From Aedes albopictus (taxonomy: Eukaryota; Arthropoda; Insecta; Diptera; Culicidae), in the NCBI RefSeq assembly GCF_035046485.1, contig NC_085138.1, positions 295,226,256-295,290,255 on the forward strand: a stretch of 64,000 nt of DNA. Reading direction: 5' to 3'. Below are positions 44,431 to 58,184 of the stretch, in pieces (position 1 is the stretch's first letter; the number at the start of each line of letters is the position of its first letter). Position numbers and translations under genes: made by a program. The notes below the pieces were generated by a model. That model was not told the origin of the DNA and did no database searches. It worked only from the letters and a program-made list of their open reading frames with translations.

Positions 44431-44679
44431 GTGAATAATCCTGTTGATTCGAATCTTGACGGAGACTGCGACAAGGAGATATTCTTTTCTCTTGCTATTC
44501 AATAACGCCCTGTTATGCGACGTGCTGGGCTCACTAGTCGTGGTACGATCTTCACGGAATTCGGCCAATTCGTCTATTTCGCGAGTACCATGGATATTAT
44601 TGCTAGAATATTTGAAACGGTTGCGAAACTGTAAACCCGCCTGATTCGTGAAGTAGCAAAAGTGGGGCTGGTAATGAAT

Positions 44680-45260
44680 ACGTCTTGAACAAACTACATA
44701 CTGGAAGGTGGGACTGAGCAAGATATGATGAGCGTTGTCAGCAATGTTATGATAGATGGAGATACTTTCGAGGTTGTAGAAGAATTCGTCAATTCCTTGC
44801 TAACGGCAAAAATAAAGTGAGCCGAGAAATACGAAGCGGATCATCAGTGGAAGACGTGCCTCCTATGGGCTTCAGAAGAAACTGCAGTTAAGAAAGATTC
44901 ACCCCCGACCAAATGTATCATGCACAAGACGCTAATAAGACCGGTGCTCCTCTATGATCACGAAACATGAACCATGCTCAAGGAGGACCTGCAAGCACTC
45001 GAATTTCAGCATGCAGAAGAGCGGTGTGTGGCGGCGAAGGATGAACCACGAGCTCGCTGCACTCCATGGTGAACTCAACATCCTGAAAGTAGCCAAAGCT
45101 GGACAGATACGGTGGGCCGGACATGTTGTAAGAAAGCCGAACAACAACCCTGTAAAGTTGGTGTGGAAATCGTCCGATTGGTACAGGAAGATGTGGCGTG
45201 CAGAGACCATGCTGGGAAGATCAGGTGGAGCAGGATTTGAAGAGTGTTGGGCGTGACCGG
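44680..45260 (+). pseudogene. RTE-like LINE: C-terminal region
   Basis: Pieces in different frames encode L-I-R-P-V-L-L-Y-D-H-E-T...T-M-L-K-E-D-L-Q-A-L-E-F, then V-A-K-A-G-Q-I-R-W-A-G-H-V-V-R-K and the C-terminal W-K-S-S-D-W-Y. This is the typical region downstream of the palm in this family. A short related piece (V-L-L-Y-G-H-E-T-W-T-M-L-E-K-D) lies on the minus strand at 55715-55895. The reverse-transcriptase core between 44430 and 44680 is largely missing. Confidence 0.7.
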
Positions 45261-45340
45261 CGTTTGGAAGGCAGCAGATGCAAATGGCGGCGAATTGTTG
45301 ATTCAGTGTAAACACGAATTTTATGTTGAATTAAATAAAT

Positions 45341-45692
45341 GAAAAGAAACCCCTAAAACGCGCCTGAGAGCCCCATAGAACGTCCCTAAGCCTACTGAAA
45401 TGCCTCTGAGATCCCGGAATTCCTCTTAGAACCTGTGGAACCTCCTGGAACGCCCCTGAGGGCGACCAAAATGCCCTCTGAAACACGCCTGAGACCTCCT
45501 GATATCCCCTGAGGTACCCTGAGACCCTCTGTAACCTTCTGAGATCGCTTGCTAACGAAACCACCGAAACCTCCACATGGAAAGCCTGAAACTCCCCTGA
45601 GACAACCTAAAGCACCCATGAGACCCATTGGAACTCCTCTGGAGACCCCTGAAACCCCCTGAGACCTCTGGAATGCCCCTGAGATCCGCTGA
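45341..45692 (-). repeat. CTGAGACCTCCTG-type minisatellite, orientation 1
   Basis: Degenerate ~20-bp repeats (CCTGGAACGCCCCTGAGG, CCCTGAGACCCTCTGTAACC). An inverse-orientation block of the same family follows at 45793-46080, so the two form a loose inverted pair around a 100-bp spacer. Confidence 0.7.
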
Positions 45693-45792
45693 AACGCCAA
45701 GATAGGGGCATAACTTGTTTATCTTGAATAAATTCCATGTTTGCTTAGGATTATGCAACTATGTGCTGTGGAGATTTCAATGTCTGTTTGAG

Positions 45793-46080
45793 CATCTCCA
45801 AGAAGTCCCTTGAGTTTAGATTTTCGGAGTCATGTTAGGAAGTCTAAGAGGATTTTTAGCGGGTTCCAGAGGCGTTACAGATTGCTTCAGATGTGTTTAA
45901 GGGAGGTTTCGGAGGGTCTCAGGTGCATTACAAGAATTCTTAGTGTATTTCAATGGGTTTTCGCAGGTATTTCAGGGAGTTTCGGAGGACTTCCAATGAG
46001 TTTCAGAGGCGTTACAGGGTGCCTCAAACATTTTGAAAGTCTGAAGTGCGATACAAGGCATCCGAAGGAGTTTATCCGCC
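45793..46080 (+). repeat. Minisatellite of the same family, orientation 2
   Basis: Motifs GTTTCGGAGGGTCTCAGGTG and GTTTCAGAGGCGTTACAGGG are the reverse complement of the 45341-45692 type. Frames across it are by-products. Confidence 0.65.
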
Positions 46081-46548
46081 TTTAAAATGCTACCGGAGAC
46101 CGCTTGACCAGAAAAGATTTTATCTAAGTATCATCAAGTCCAGTGTGATGCATTTCACATCAATATAATAGAAATATGTAGCTATGCTATGTACATTACA
46201 TTTCATGCTGTATACACGTGTTCCACCCTACCAGGCATATCGCACAGCGCATCGTACGGATGGAAATGGTTTGGTGGGTCGGGGGGCTTTAGGACATTTT
46301 TCCGAATTCCTTTACCCCGAGTTTCATTACCACAAATTCCATTACCCCGAGTGATCCATAGCCCGAATGATGTATCCATAAGCCTATCAGGAGACCCGCT
46401 GTGGGTAATTAACGGTGCACACCAAGTGTTTAACCACATTTTCAACAAAGATTTTCCATTTTTGAGCATATGTTGTTCTTTCTGGCTATACTACAAAGGA
46501 ACTGTTTGGCATTCTTTCTGCTAATGTATTCATCAGATATGTACAGTA
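46081..46548. other. Spacer with ATTACCCCGA repeats
   Basis: At 46300-46360 the words TTTACCCCGAG, ATTACCACAA and ATTACCCCGAG recur. The complement TTCGGGGTAATGG appears at 48151, beyond the (TA)n tract. These may be arms of a larger element later invaded by the MITE and foldback between them. Confidence 0.4.
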
Positions 46549-46755
46549 CACTACCCGCCATAAGTACGGACTCACAAAACCTGAGGACTTACAAGGATGC
46601 TGTCTTCAGGAAAGTTATTCAGAAGACCAAAAGCAACAACTTTTTTCAAGGCGGAATTTTTGTAGGTGTTCTGGTTTTAGAGATATCGAGGTGAGTCAGG
46701 GTGATGCAATATTGTTGCAATACTTTTTCTGAGTCCGTACTTATGACGAAAAGTG
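46549..46755. mobile_element. 207-bp MITE, TA duplication
   Basis: The ends CACTACCCGCCATAAGTACG and CACTTTTCGTCATAAGTACG (reverse strand) both continue GACTCA. TA lies at 46547-46548 and 46756-46757. Tc1/mariner-like by duplication; no coding sequence. Confidence 0.8.
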
Positions 46756-46926
46756 TATCTTTCATACAAACATAGGCTTTTCTTTCTAGTTGTTCTTTTA
46801 ACCCTTCAGCGCTGTTGTAAAAAGTACAACACTACCAAAAAATCTCGCTCGTCGTATACAGCACGAGCGCGGTGCAGTTTCGATTGCTTGATGGCGCGCG
46901 TCCTGAAAGGATTTTTTGGCGTTGTA
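46756..46926. other. Spacer
   Basis: Between the MITE and the foldback. It contains GCGCTGTTGTAAAAAGTACAA and nothing recognised as a gene. Confidence 0.4.
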
Positions 46927-47873
46927 AAGGGCGAACACGATGAAATTGCCACACAGAAAATATTGTATAACTTTTGATTGCGTTCGCCAAAATAGTTAAT
47001 TTTTTTACCATAAAAAGTATATTATGTGTAGCTAATATCATAAAATTTTCATTAAAATCGGTTGAGTAATGGCGGAGATATTGTTGAAACAAGGAAATTG
47101 CCACTTGATAATCATGTACAAACAAACATTTTGGAAAGTATCACTTCTTTGCCGTTTCAACGCTTGCGCCAAAAATACTGAACCGATTTCAATGAAATTT
47201 TTTTGTACGTAAAGTATGTATGTAGAAGTAGTTTGTCAAAATTTCATTCAATTTGATCGTACCGTTAAAAAGTTATAGCCATATATGTCGCACTATGTCA
47301 CAATAAGCAGATGTGGTTTTTGGTGTATTGAAATTCAAACTGCTCTTACATTGAAAGTACTCAACAAAAATGGCTGAAATTTTCACTGTAAACAGTTTAA
47401 CACAACAATTTTACACTGTCAAAGCTTTATAAAAATCGGGACAGTGTTACCAGTTCTACAGTCAAAATAGTGCACGCGGAACTAAAAATGGTCAAAAAGT
47501 ACCTAAAATTTACCTTGAAGCGATTTGAGTTTTGGATATTTACTAGAAAAAGTACTGAACCGATTTTGATCAAATTTTTACCACTTAATTGATACTATGT
47601 TAAGAATATCGAGTGAAATTTTCAAACGTTTTGATGAGGTAACAAAAAAGTTATAGCCTAAGTATCTTTTTGAAATGGGTGTACAAGTTTTCTAAAATCT
47701 CATTTTATGATATCGACAATATATGCGCCAATACTCAACCGATTTTAATGAAAATTTTATGGTATTAGCTACACATAATATACTATTCATGGTCAAAAAA
47801 TTAGCTATTTTGACGAACGCAATCAAAAGTTATACAATATTTTCTGTGTGGCATTTTCATCGTGTTCGCCCTT
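46927..47873. mobile_element. 947-bp foldback at a TA site
   Basis: The ends AAGGGCGAACACGATGAAA occur on both strands (one mismatch further in), with TA at 46925-46926 and 47874-47875. The arms 46927-47095 and 47705-47873 pair closely. The interior repeats CCGATTTTNATGAAATTTTT-like words. No coding sequence. Confidence 0.85.
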
Positions 47874-48033
47874 TAATTGCTAATATTTTTATCAGGGATT
47901 TTTCCTTCTTTTAATCATAGGCTGTTCTCTCAAGTTAAAACAGGATGAAAACTCATGAACCAAGCTATACTTCATTCCAGGACAAACGGCATGACTTTCC
48001 TTAATTCAGAAAAAAAGACCATTTATGATTTAG

Positions 48034-50375
<2,342 letters not shown>

Positions 50376-50640
50376 TTTTTTTTTTTTTTTTTATAGAATG
50401 AGAAAATCTGCAACAGATACCCAAGAGGTGGTTCCTCGGGTGATGTGGGGATCGACCCACTAAAAGCTCATTCTCTCTCTTCCTTACCTTCGCGGTACGC
50501 CCGTTAGGGATGACTTCGAGAAGGGGGGGACCGTACATGAGTACACTCTAATAGTAAGCGTTCCACCAGCTACCGCCTTAAGTTGTTCACTCTCCCCTGG
50601 AGGCTCAGGTCCTGGCTAGTACTTAGACTACCCGCTGAAC

Positions 50641-53600
50641 TCAAGCTCCTGGATGGGGAAGGGGGGCCAACTCAACTAGCTGTTGTTCGGCTCGCCATTT
50701 ATTCTGTAGTTCAAGTACGATTTGGGAAACCGTGGAAGTAGCGGAGTCCCACTTGTCCGCCCCCATACACATCCTTTCAACAATGTTGTCAGGCGTGATA
50801 TCTCTACCGCATACCTTCTGCATACTCGACCTTTGCTCCACGAAACGTGGACATTCAAAGAGCACATGCTCCGCGGTCTCGTCGCAGTCTGCACACTCCG
50901 GACATGCGGGGGAGCCTGCGTGTCCGAACCTGTGCAGATACCACCTAAAGCACCCATGGCCTGACAGAAATTGAGTCAAGTGAAAATTCACCTCGCCATG
51001 GGGCCTGCTCGTTCACTTGGACACGCTCGGTATGAGCCTGTGTGTCCATCTACCCTTGCTGGAGGAATCCCATTCGCTCTGCCACTTCAGCATAGACGAG
51101 GTTCTGGCGATACGCCTCGCGCCTCTTATGCCGCGTCGCTCGGAGCATTCTTCATCCTCTGCCACCACTAAAGCAATGGGCATCATGCCCGCTAGCACAC
51201 ATACCGCGTCCTTTGAGACCGTGCGGTATGCGCTCACCACCCTAAGGCACATCAGCCTGTGGGTACTCTCAAGTCGCTTCACGTTTCGGTTAACCACTAG
51301 CGCCTTCGACCATGCAGCGGCACCATACCGTAGTATGGAGACCGCTACTGCCGCGAGCAGCTTACGCTTACTCGAGACTATTGCCGAGCTGTTTGACATT
51401 ATCTTCGACAATGCCATTATCGCCATGCTTGCCCTTTTGCAGGCATATTCTACGTGGCTTCCGAATTTCAGCTTATCGTCGATCATGACCCCCAATTGCT
51501 TCAGTGAGCGCTTAGAGTTGATCGTGCATCCACCTGTGGTGACCACTGCCTGCTGTTCAGACTTGCGGTTGTTTACCACCACCACCTCCGTTTTGTGGTG
51601 CGCGAGTGCCAAATGTCTCGACCTCATCCAATCCTCCACTATGCCAATTGCGTGAGTTGCTGTCAGTTCCACTTCCTCTATCGACTCGCCGTATACCACG
51701 AGGGTAATATCATCGGCGAAGCCGACCAGCTTTACGCCCGGTGGAAGTTTGAGCCTCAATACGCCATCATACGCCGCGTTCCATAGTACCGGGCCCAAGA
51801 TGGACCCCTGCGGTGATTTTGTAGCTCCTCTCGCCTTCCTCGGTGTCATAGATTAGCACTCTATTCTGGAAGTAGCTCTCCAATATCCGGCATAGGCTAA
51901 CCGGGACTCCTAGGTGGTGTATTGCGCACTCAATGGCGGTCCAGCTGACGCTGTTGAACGCATTCTTAACGTCCAGCGTGACGACCGCGCAATAGCGGAT
52001 TCCTGTTCGCTTCTTTTGGAGCGCTATTTCGGCCGTTTTGGTTACAGCCCTAATAGCGTCCACCGTCGATCGACCCTTCCGGAAGCCGAACTGGTTATCC
52101 GAGAGACCAGAGTCATCGGGTTTCTCGGTATAGACCATCAGCCTCGACAGAATGATCCGTTCCAACAGTTTTCCGGCGGTGTCCAGCAGGCAGATAGGTC
52201 TGTATGCCGACGGGTCGCCAGGTGGCTTCCCGGGTTTGGGCAGTAGAACCAATCTTTGCCTTTTCCACCTCTCCGGAAATTCGCCTCTGTCTAGGCACAT
52301 CTGCATAGCCATTCTGAACATGTCAGGCTTAGCCTCGATGGCCGTCTTGATGGCTAATGTCGGGATACCGTCCGGACCCGGAGCCTTGTTCAACTTAAGC
52401 GACTTCGCTATTGCAATGAGTTCGTCGTTCGTCACCGGGGCTACCTCGCTATGGCCGGTTTGGCTATAGGGAACGAGGGCCCATGGTCTTGTATCGTGGC
52501 GCGGGAACAGCGTTTCCACGATCTTCTGCAGCATCTCTGGGGAGCGTTCTGGGGGTGCTGACGCGCCCTTCGTTTTGGCCATGACTACTCTGTAGGCATC
52601 ACCCCATGAGGTCGTGTTGGCTGCCTGACAGAGATTTTCGAAGCACGCCCGCTTACGAGTCTTAATCTCTTTATTCAGTGCCAGTTTAGCCGCCCTGTAA
52701 GCCTCGCTTCGTTCAACTCTATCCTCATCGGTACGAGCCCTTTGCATCCTCCTTCTAGCTCTTAAACAGGATGCGCGGAGTTCTGCGATTTCTGGACACC
52801 ACCAGTACAGTCCATTTCTGGGTAGGGATCGCCTTGGCATAGCGGCGTCACATGCACGGCTTAGGGTTCCGACAAGATCATCGCTGGATAGATCGTCGGT
52901 GTTACTCTCCATAAACAATCGCTCCACAAATGCCGGCTTATCGAATCGCGAGGTCAGCCATCCCCGATGACGGTCGATGACCTTCGGCTGTGGCCGTCTT
53001 CCTCCGTGTTCCACTCTGTATCGAATCGCCAGATGGTCACTATGCGTGTATCCATCGTCGACTCTCCAGTCCGAGCTAGGGTTTAGTCCCGGGCTCCAGA
53101 AGGTTACATCAATGATGGACTCTGCACCATTCCTACTGAAGGTTGTTTTGTCGCCTACGTTCGCAACATCCACGTTTAGTCTAGCCATAGCTTCGAGTAA
53201 GGCCCAACCTCTCGCGTTAGTCAAGCGGCTACCCCACTCAATCGCCCAGGCGTTGAAGTCTCCACCGATGACCACGGGACTCAATCCCACCATTGCGCTT
53301 GTTAACGATTCCAGCATAGACGAGAACTGGTCTATCGTCCACCTGGGAGGGGCATAACAACTGCAGTAGTATACCCCGTTGATCTTCGCTATTGCGAAGC
53401 CCTCGTGCGACGTGGAAACTATTTCCTGGACCGGAAATCGACCGGTTGTACAGATCGCCGCTAGCTTGGCCTTATCCGCTACCCAGTTTTCGTTATCGGG
53501 AGGGATGCGGTATGGGTCCGATAGTAGTGCGATGTCTGTACTTGACTCCGAGACTGATTGCCATAGCAACTGTTGTGCGGCTTCACAGTGGTTCAGGTTT

Positions 53601-53656
53601 AGTTGTGTAACCTGCATTATCTTTTGGAACTTCGACCTCCTCGCGTCCCTGGACAT
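50641..53656 (-). pseudogene. R1 LINE copy A ORF2: endonuclease, reverse transcriptase, zinc-binding tail
   Basis: It starts at an ATG (53654-53656). The first frame has Q-L-N-L-N-H-C, G-G-D-F-N-A-W and S-D-H-L-A-I (complete endonuclease), then A-P-G-P-D-G-I-P, Y-R-P-I-C-L-L, G-F-R-K-G-R-S-T and L-D-V-K-N-A-F-N-S. Near 51810 the G-V-P-Q-G motif is broken: an apparent 11-base deletion between GCAGGGGT repeats shifts the frame. The second frame (to 51013) carries G-F-A-D-D-I-T-L-V and thumb sequence. A TGA at 51011-51013 stands where copy D has tryptophan. The third stretch, in the same frame, ends with C-P-E-C...H-V-L-F-E-C-P, the R1 C-terminal zinc-binding motif. It would nick and reverse-transcribe if intact; it is inactive as read. 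Confidence 0.9.
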
Positions 53657-55042
53657 TTAGGCCCGCCCGTCGTGTGGCCCTTGTTCGCCGTGCAAATCAG
53701 GCATTTTGGTGCAGAGTTGCACTCCCTGGCGATATGGCCTTCTACTCCACACTTCCTGTAGAGCTTACTCCGGTCTGGGCCTTTGCATGCCCAGGACTTA
53801 TGCCCTTGCTCAAAGCACTTGAAGCACGCCACTGGCGGCTCGTATATGCTGAGCGGGCACACTGACCAAGCTACCTTGATCTTCCCGACTGAAATCACCT
53901 TATTCGCATCCCCTACGGGGAGTTTGAACGCGGCAATCTGCGTGCCAGCCGGACCCTTACGCAGGCGGATCGATGCACTTGGTACATCTATCTCACACTG
54001 CTGTTTGAGTGCGGCTGCGAGCTCCTCTGCGTCGGTAATCTCGTCCAGGTTTTTACACTGGAGAGTTGCCTCCGCCGTAAGGGCTCTTACCTGCACCTTT
54101 TCGCCAAGTACCTCTTGGGCTAGTGCTTTGTAGGAAGTACCTTTATTGGCTGCTTCCTTCTTCAGCACTAGCACCATCTCTCCCGTCCTGGTGCGCCGGA
54201 TGCTTTTTACATCCGCGCCCAACGGTGAGAGACGATTCTCGCCTCGCATGGCCTTCAGCACCTCGGCGTATGTGTCTGCCTCGGTTTTGAAGACCAGCGC
54301 GTCACTTCTCGTTCGTTTGCGGGCTGGTTTCGTAGTTCTCACCTTCTTCTTTTTTCCTACCGTAATCCAAGGGTTCTCCTTCCCTTGGTCCGGTTGGCCT
54401 CCGTTCTTCCTCCCAAGCCCCAGCAAGCTTGGTTTCCCTGCCCCTTGCGCGCTCCGCAACCGGCTTAGCAGCCTGATTACCTACGCTAGTCTTCACCTTC
54501 TCTTTCTGCGGCTTTGCACCCGACTCTGCCGGACGCTTCTTGGGCCGCGTCTCCTCAGCAGGTTCAGAAGGCTCAGCAAGGAGGAAGTTGTCCGTTTGGG
54601 TGGACCGCTCTTCCCTGCTCGCATCAGCAGCACTTCGCTCTTCCACCAGGAGGTCGTACTCCTTCTTGGCCAGAGCCAGTGATTTGCGGAGCTTCAGCAG
54701 GCCCTGTTTCAGGTCCTTGCTGATGGTTGTCCGCCCGCTCATGTAGCCGATCAGCTCATCCAGCTGTTCGGCAACTACCAACGTCTTTGGTAGCCCGCTC
54801 CTGTTGCGGTTCAGCGCCCGCGTGAGGTCCGCACCGGTCATCTGTGCTTCCTCCGTCGACGCTGTACCGCTTCGTGCAACACTAGCTCCACTTGAACTTC
54901 CTGCCGCTGGTTCGCTGGTGGGTGCACCAGCTCCTCGGAGTGGCAATCTAGCCAAGCCTCCACGCGCGAACGGGTTCAATGCCGCTCCCTCAGTTACTCC
55001 ACACTCGACCACGTTGTTACAGTTGTTGAATTTCGAAGTCAT
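53617..55042 (-). pseudogene. R1 LINE copy A ORF1 (gag-like), one frameshift
   Basis: The first ATG is at 55040-55042. The N-terminal part (frame to 54302) has a predicted coiled-coil-like stretch K-D-L-K-Q-G-L-L-K-L-R-K-S-L-A and an acidic/basic linker. Between about 54302 and 54459 the frame shifts, and the second part (54459-53617) contains the conserved L-G-A-D-V-K-S-I-R-R-T-R region. Three zinc knuckles follow: C-F-K-C-F-E-Q-G-H-K-S-W-A-C; one with its first cysteine replaced by tyrosine (Y-R-K-C-G-V-E-G-H-I-A-R-E-C); and C-L-I-C...G-H...K-C. The protein would bind LINE RNA. The stop overlaps the start of ORF2. Confidence 0.9.
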
Positions 55043-55100
55043 GTCTGTTGGGCCCCCCTTAGAGCCGCTATCCCTCACTGTAAATGAAGTAGTCGCCAAG

Positions 55101-55714
55101 GATCCTGGTGGTTATCTATGCAAGCAGGGAGGCCACCCGAGGGTTGGCCCAGGCCCTTATGGGGACTGAGCTCAGAGCCGGATCAGCGCTAATCAGGAGT
55201 GTTCATCTGAACCTACTTCCACCCAGATAGTTGTCTAAGCTGGGCACAGATCAGGAACGTACTTTAAGGCCATGCCACGGTTTTATGGGGCGGAAGACAG
55301 CGTCGACATTAGCCTATCCGCCGTTTCAAGTCAGTGTCACCCGACCTTACTAAGAGGATAGAATGCCGTCGCCATCAGCTCACTTGTGCATAGTTACCTT
55401 AGCGTGTACCATCTCATTTACCAATTACTAAGCATGACCAGTATACCATAATCAGGAACTTTCTGGCATCGTTCCTGATGTGTCCGAGGCACTTCTAACT
55501 GGGCTGTGACACTTTGGAAGCGGTGCCATATCGCTTGAACAGAGTTGCTTCCGGATGTGTGGAATTTCTGAAGAGGACCAGCTGGTCCCCCGCCACGCCT
55601 AGGCTTACTCCGCTTGAGCAGTTCGTATGTGCCGGTGCTCGGTCACCTCCCGGTGCCAAAGGTGGTAAGTCCACACTGATGTGTGGATATGGTTCGCTTA
55701 GGAAAGAATCCTAG
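55101..55714. other. Possible LINE 5' untranslated region, unassigned
   Basis: GC-richer than the average of the window and upstream of R1 copy A. Plausibly its 5' leader, but neither the boundary nor a homologous leader could be confirmed. Confidence 0.35.
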
Positions 55715-55895
55715 GCTCCCACCTTGTGTATAAACCGAAGTGTTTGCAGGTCCTTTTCTAGCATGGTCCATGTCTCGTGACCGTATAGGAGCACCGAACT
55801 TGTTATTGTACAGTCTATACGCTGCGTCCTTTGTGAATCTCATATCGTGAAGTAGACGTCTATAATTCTGGTGGAGCTCCTTGGTTGTACCGGTT
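55715..55895 (-). pseudogene. RTE-like LINE C-terminal scrap
   Basis: On the minus strand a short stretch encodes S-S-V-L-L-Y-G-H-E-T-W-T-M-L-E-K-D-L-Q, matching 44930-45000. It abuts the truncated R1 copy B, so two LINE families meet here. Confidence 0.65.
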
Positions 55896-56461
55896 TTACG
55901 AGCCCCTCGATGATCCTCACCAACATCTCTGGAGACTGCTATGTAGGAGCCATTACACTTCTTGCCCTGGCCTTCACCATCCTGTAGACATAACCCCACG
56001 GATTCGCATTGGCACTCTGACAGAGACCCTCAAAGCAGGCCTGTTTGCTTGCCCTTATCCCGGTTTTCAGCGCGGCTTTTGCAGCGGCGAACACCACCTG
56101 TTCACTTTTCCTCATTTCGTGCCAGTTGCATCTGCCGCCTAGGCCGTAGGCAGGCGTAGCGCAGGTTCGCAATCGTTTGAATAAGCGACCAGTAAGCTGG
56201 AGGTCTCTTGTTTCTAGGGTGGACTTGCCTAGGCATGGTTGCATCTCACACACGCGAGATGCAACCATGCCTAGGTCATCTGCTATTACCACCGGCCTTC
56301 GCCCAGTCAGCACGGACGTCATACAATCCAGCAGGTCCGAGTCCAGGTACTTGGTATGGGTCCGCTATGATGGCGATATCCGTCCCCCACTCAGAAACCG
56401 TCTGACAATGCAGCTGCTGAGCCGCGTCACAGAGGTTCAGGTTTAGCTGCGTTACATGCAC
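55896..56461 (-). pseudogene. R1 LINE copy B ORF2, internally deleted
   Basis: It begins M-H-V-T-Q-L-N-L-N-L-C-D-A-A-Q and proceeds through D-I-A-I-I-A-D-P-Y to R-P-V-V-I-A, which is the endonuclease up to the G-D-F-N position. There it jumps across a 48-bp palindrome (56228-56275) to D-A-T-M-P-R and the linker A-C-F-E-G-L-C-Q-S-A-N-A-N-P-W-G. Compared with copy A about 150 codons are missing. The reverse transcriptase is absent: the copy ends near 55896 next to another LINE fragment. Several frame changes are present. Confidence 0.8.
56228..56275. repeat. Perfect 20-bp inverted repeat at a deletion junction
   Basis: The arm CCTAGGCATGGTTGCATCTC (56228-56247) is exactly complementary to 56256-56275, with loop ACACACGC. 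The left arm is the native LINE sequence (complement of D-A-T-M-P-R); the other arm is an inverted copy at the breakpoint of the internal ORF2 deletion. Confidence 0.95.
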
Positions 56462-57770
56462 TGTGATTTATTCACTGCGGCTTTCTTGAAGGTCGGACAT
56501 CTGGGACCATCCGTTTTGTGCCTGTTGTTCACGGGTTTCTCGGAACAAATCAGACAAATGGGTGGACTCGTGCAGCCTTGTGTCTTATGATCTTCAGCGC
56601 CGGATCGCCTACACAGCTTAGTCCTATCAGGGCCTTTGCAGTCCTATGACTTGTGTCCTGATACCAGACACCTGAAGCATACCTCCGGTGGCTCATGAAA
56701 GGTCAGATGGCATACTGACCAGCCCACCTTGATCTTCCCTACTTTAACGGGCTTACTTATATCCGCCACAGGTAGCTATACCAAGGCTACCTGTGTCCCT
56801 AACGGCTGCAGCGGCCACCTGTACCTCGCACTGCACTGTTGCCGCAGTGCCATGACGAGCTCTTGCACTTCGGTGACCTCGTCTAGGTTTTTCACCTTCA
56901 GAGTCGCCTCTTGTGTGAGTTCCCTCATCTCTACCCCTTCGCCAAGGACCTCTTCTACCAAACTTTTGTAGGCGGCGCCCTTGCGCTCCTTGTCGCGCCT
57001 TGAGCTCTAGGACGAGTACGTCTAATATTGCGCACGTTGGCTCTCAGATCCACGAGCTTGGCATTGCTTCGCATCGTTCTTCAAGTGCTTAGACTGTTCG
57101 GCCTCGATGACAAGCGCATCCCTCACCCGCTTCTGCGACTGCTTATCAAAAGCAGTCGCATCCACCACACCTTTTGGGCTTCCTGCGAAAGTGAACGCCT
57201 CCGCCTGGGTAGACTTCGTAAGCTTTGCAGGTTCTGCCGCTGCAGCAGTCTTCACGAGTCCCTCGTGATCTTGCTTGACATCGTCCATAGACTTACGAAG
57301 TCGCAACAGGGCAGTTTTAAGGTCCTTGCTTGAGTTGGACTTCGTGGACGCAAAGTCGATGATCTTGCCAAGCTGCTGCACAGTCACTTCTATTGCAGAT
57401 AGCCCATTTCTTTTTTGGTTGATGACTCTCATCAACCACGCTCCATCCATTATCTCCCCCAGCAGGCTAGCCGGGAAATGAATCGGAGCTCCCACGCTGA
57501 AGATGCGTGTGCGGCTTCCCGCTCGTGACTCCTCACATCTCCTTAACGGAGACCCAGCCATCCTGTTTCTTGCGAAGGAGTTAGCCTCGCCACTATCATT
57601 ACCACTTGATTTTTGATGTTTGTGATTTTTAGAGTATCTCGGGAAAGGAGGCGCACCACGCCAAAGCCCTGCATTAACGCGGTAAGGGACGAAATACTGT
57701 GGGGGCTGCCCAGGTACCCCACAAGCTTCGTTAACGATAGAGCATCTTTTTACCCCCTCGATCACTCATT
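56462..57770 (-). pseudogene. R1 LINE copy B ORF1 (gag-like), broken
   Basis: The frame 57022-57765 holds the N-terminal part with K-D-L-K-T-A-L-L-R-L-R-K-S-M, aligned to the coiled-coil-like stretch of copy A. The frame 56776-56961 has E-A-T-L-K-V-K-N-L-D-E-V-T-E. At 56500-56690 three zinc-knuckle regions are readable: C-F-R-C-L-V-S-G-H-K-S-stop-D-C, C-R-R-S-G-A-E-D-H...C, and C-L-I-C...R-C-P. Stops and frameshifts make it non-functional. It belongs to a different R1 subfamily from copy A. Confidence 0.8.
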
Positions 57771-57910
57771 CCTCGGAACGGGTCGCATTTTTGTTTTTTA
57801 CATTCAGAAATTACCTAAAAATGGAGCTGCTTAGAAAGCTAAAGAGCAACCTTTGACAAGTTGCTTAGCTTATAATGTACCTTCTTATCCGATCTTTTGG
57901 TGCCTTGGAT
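57771..57910. other. Spacer upstream of R1 copy B
   Basis: Short AT-rich stretch, probably 5' leader or flank. Nothing recognised. Confidence 0.35.
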
Positions 57911-58182
57911 AGGGTATCAAGGATGTTTTAGGGAATCTTAGATTCGTTTCAGGGAATCCCAGGGGTTTCAGGGGGTCCTGGAGGAATTAAAAGCGCTTCA
58001 GGGGGTCTCAGGGGCGTTCCGGAGGTTCTCAGGTTTTTTTTTTGGGGTTTGAGAGGCGTTCAAGATGTTCTCAGGGGCGTTTCATGGGATCCCAGGAGGT
58101 TTCATGGAAGTTCCAGAGGACCACAGGGGGTTTTAGGGGTTCCATGACGGGACAGAGGGGTCATAAGGCCAGAGGCTTGACG
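57911..58182 (+). repeat. GGGGTCTCAGGGGCG-type minisatellite
   Basis: Degenerate repeats (TTTCAGGGGGTCCTGGAGG, GTCTCAGGGGCGTTCCGGAG) of the same family as 27157-27440 and 45341-46080, here in the G-rich orientation. Confidence 0.7.
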
Positions 58183-58184
58183 TA

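Larger units (their letters stand above)
50376..55100 (-). mobile_element. R1-clade LINE copy A, nearly complete
   Basis: A minus-strand LINE with ORF1 (53617-55042), ORF2 (50641-53656), a ~250-bp 3' untranslated region and a poly(A) of 17 (T run at 50376-50392). ORF1 and ORF2 overlap by about 40 bases. Motifs D-V-K-N-A-F-N-S and F-A-D-D and the C-terminal zinc-binding H-V-L-F-E-C-P place it in the R1 clade. Three lesions are visible: one frameshift in ORF1, and one frameshift and one stop in ORF2. The 5' untranslated region may extend beyond 55100, and no target duplication was identified. Confidence 0.9.

Noticed and set aside
51017..51655. 212-codon plus-strand frame and other plus-strand frames between 50.7 and 55.2 kb
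   Set aside because: They are antisense to the clearly homologous R1 ORF1 and ORF2 on the minus strand.
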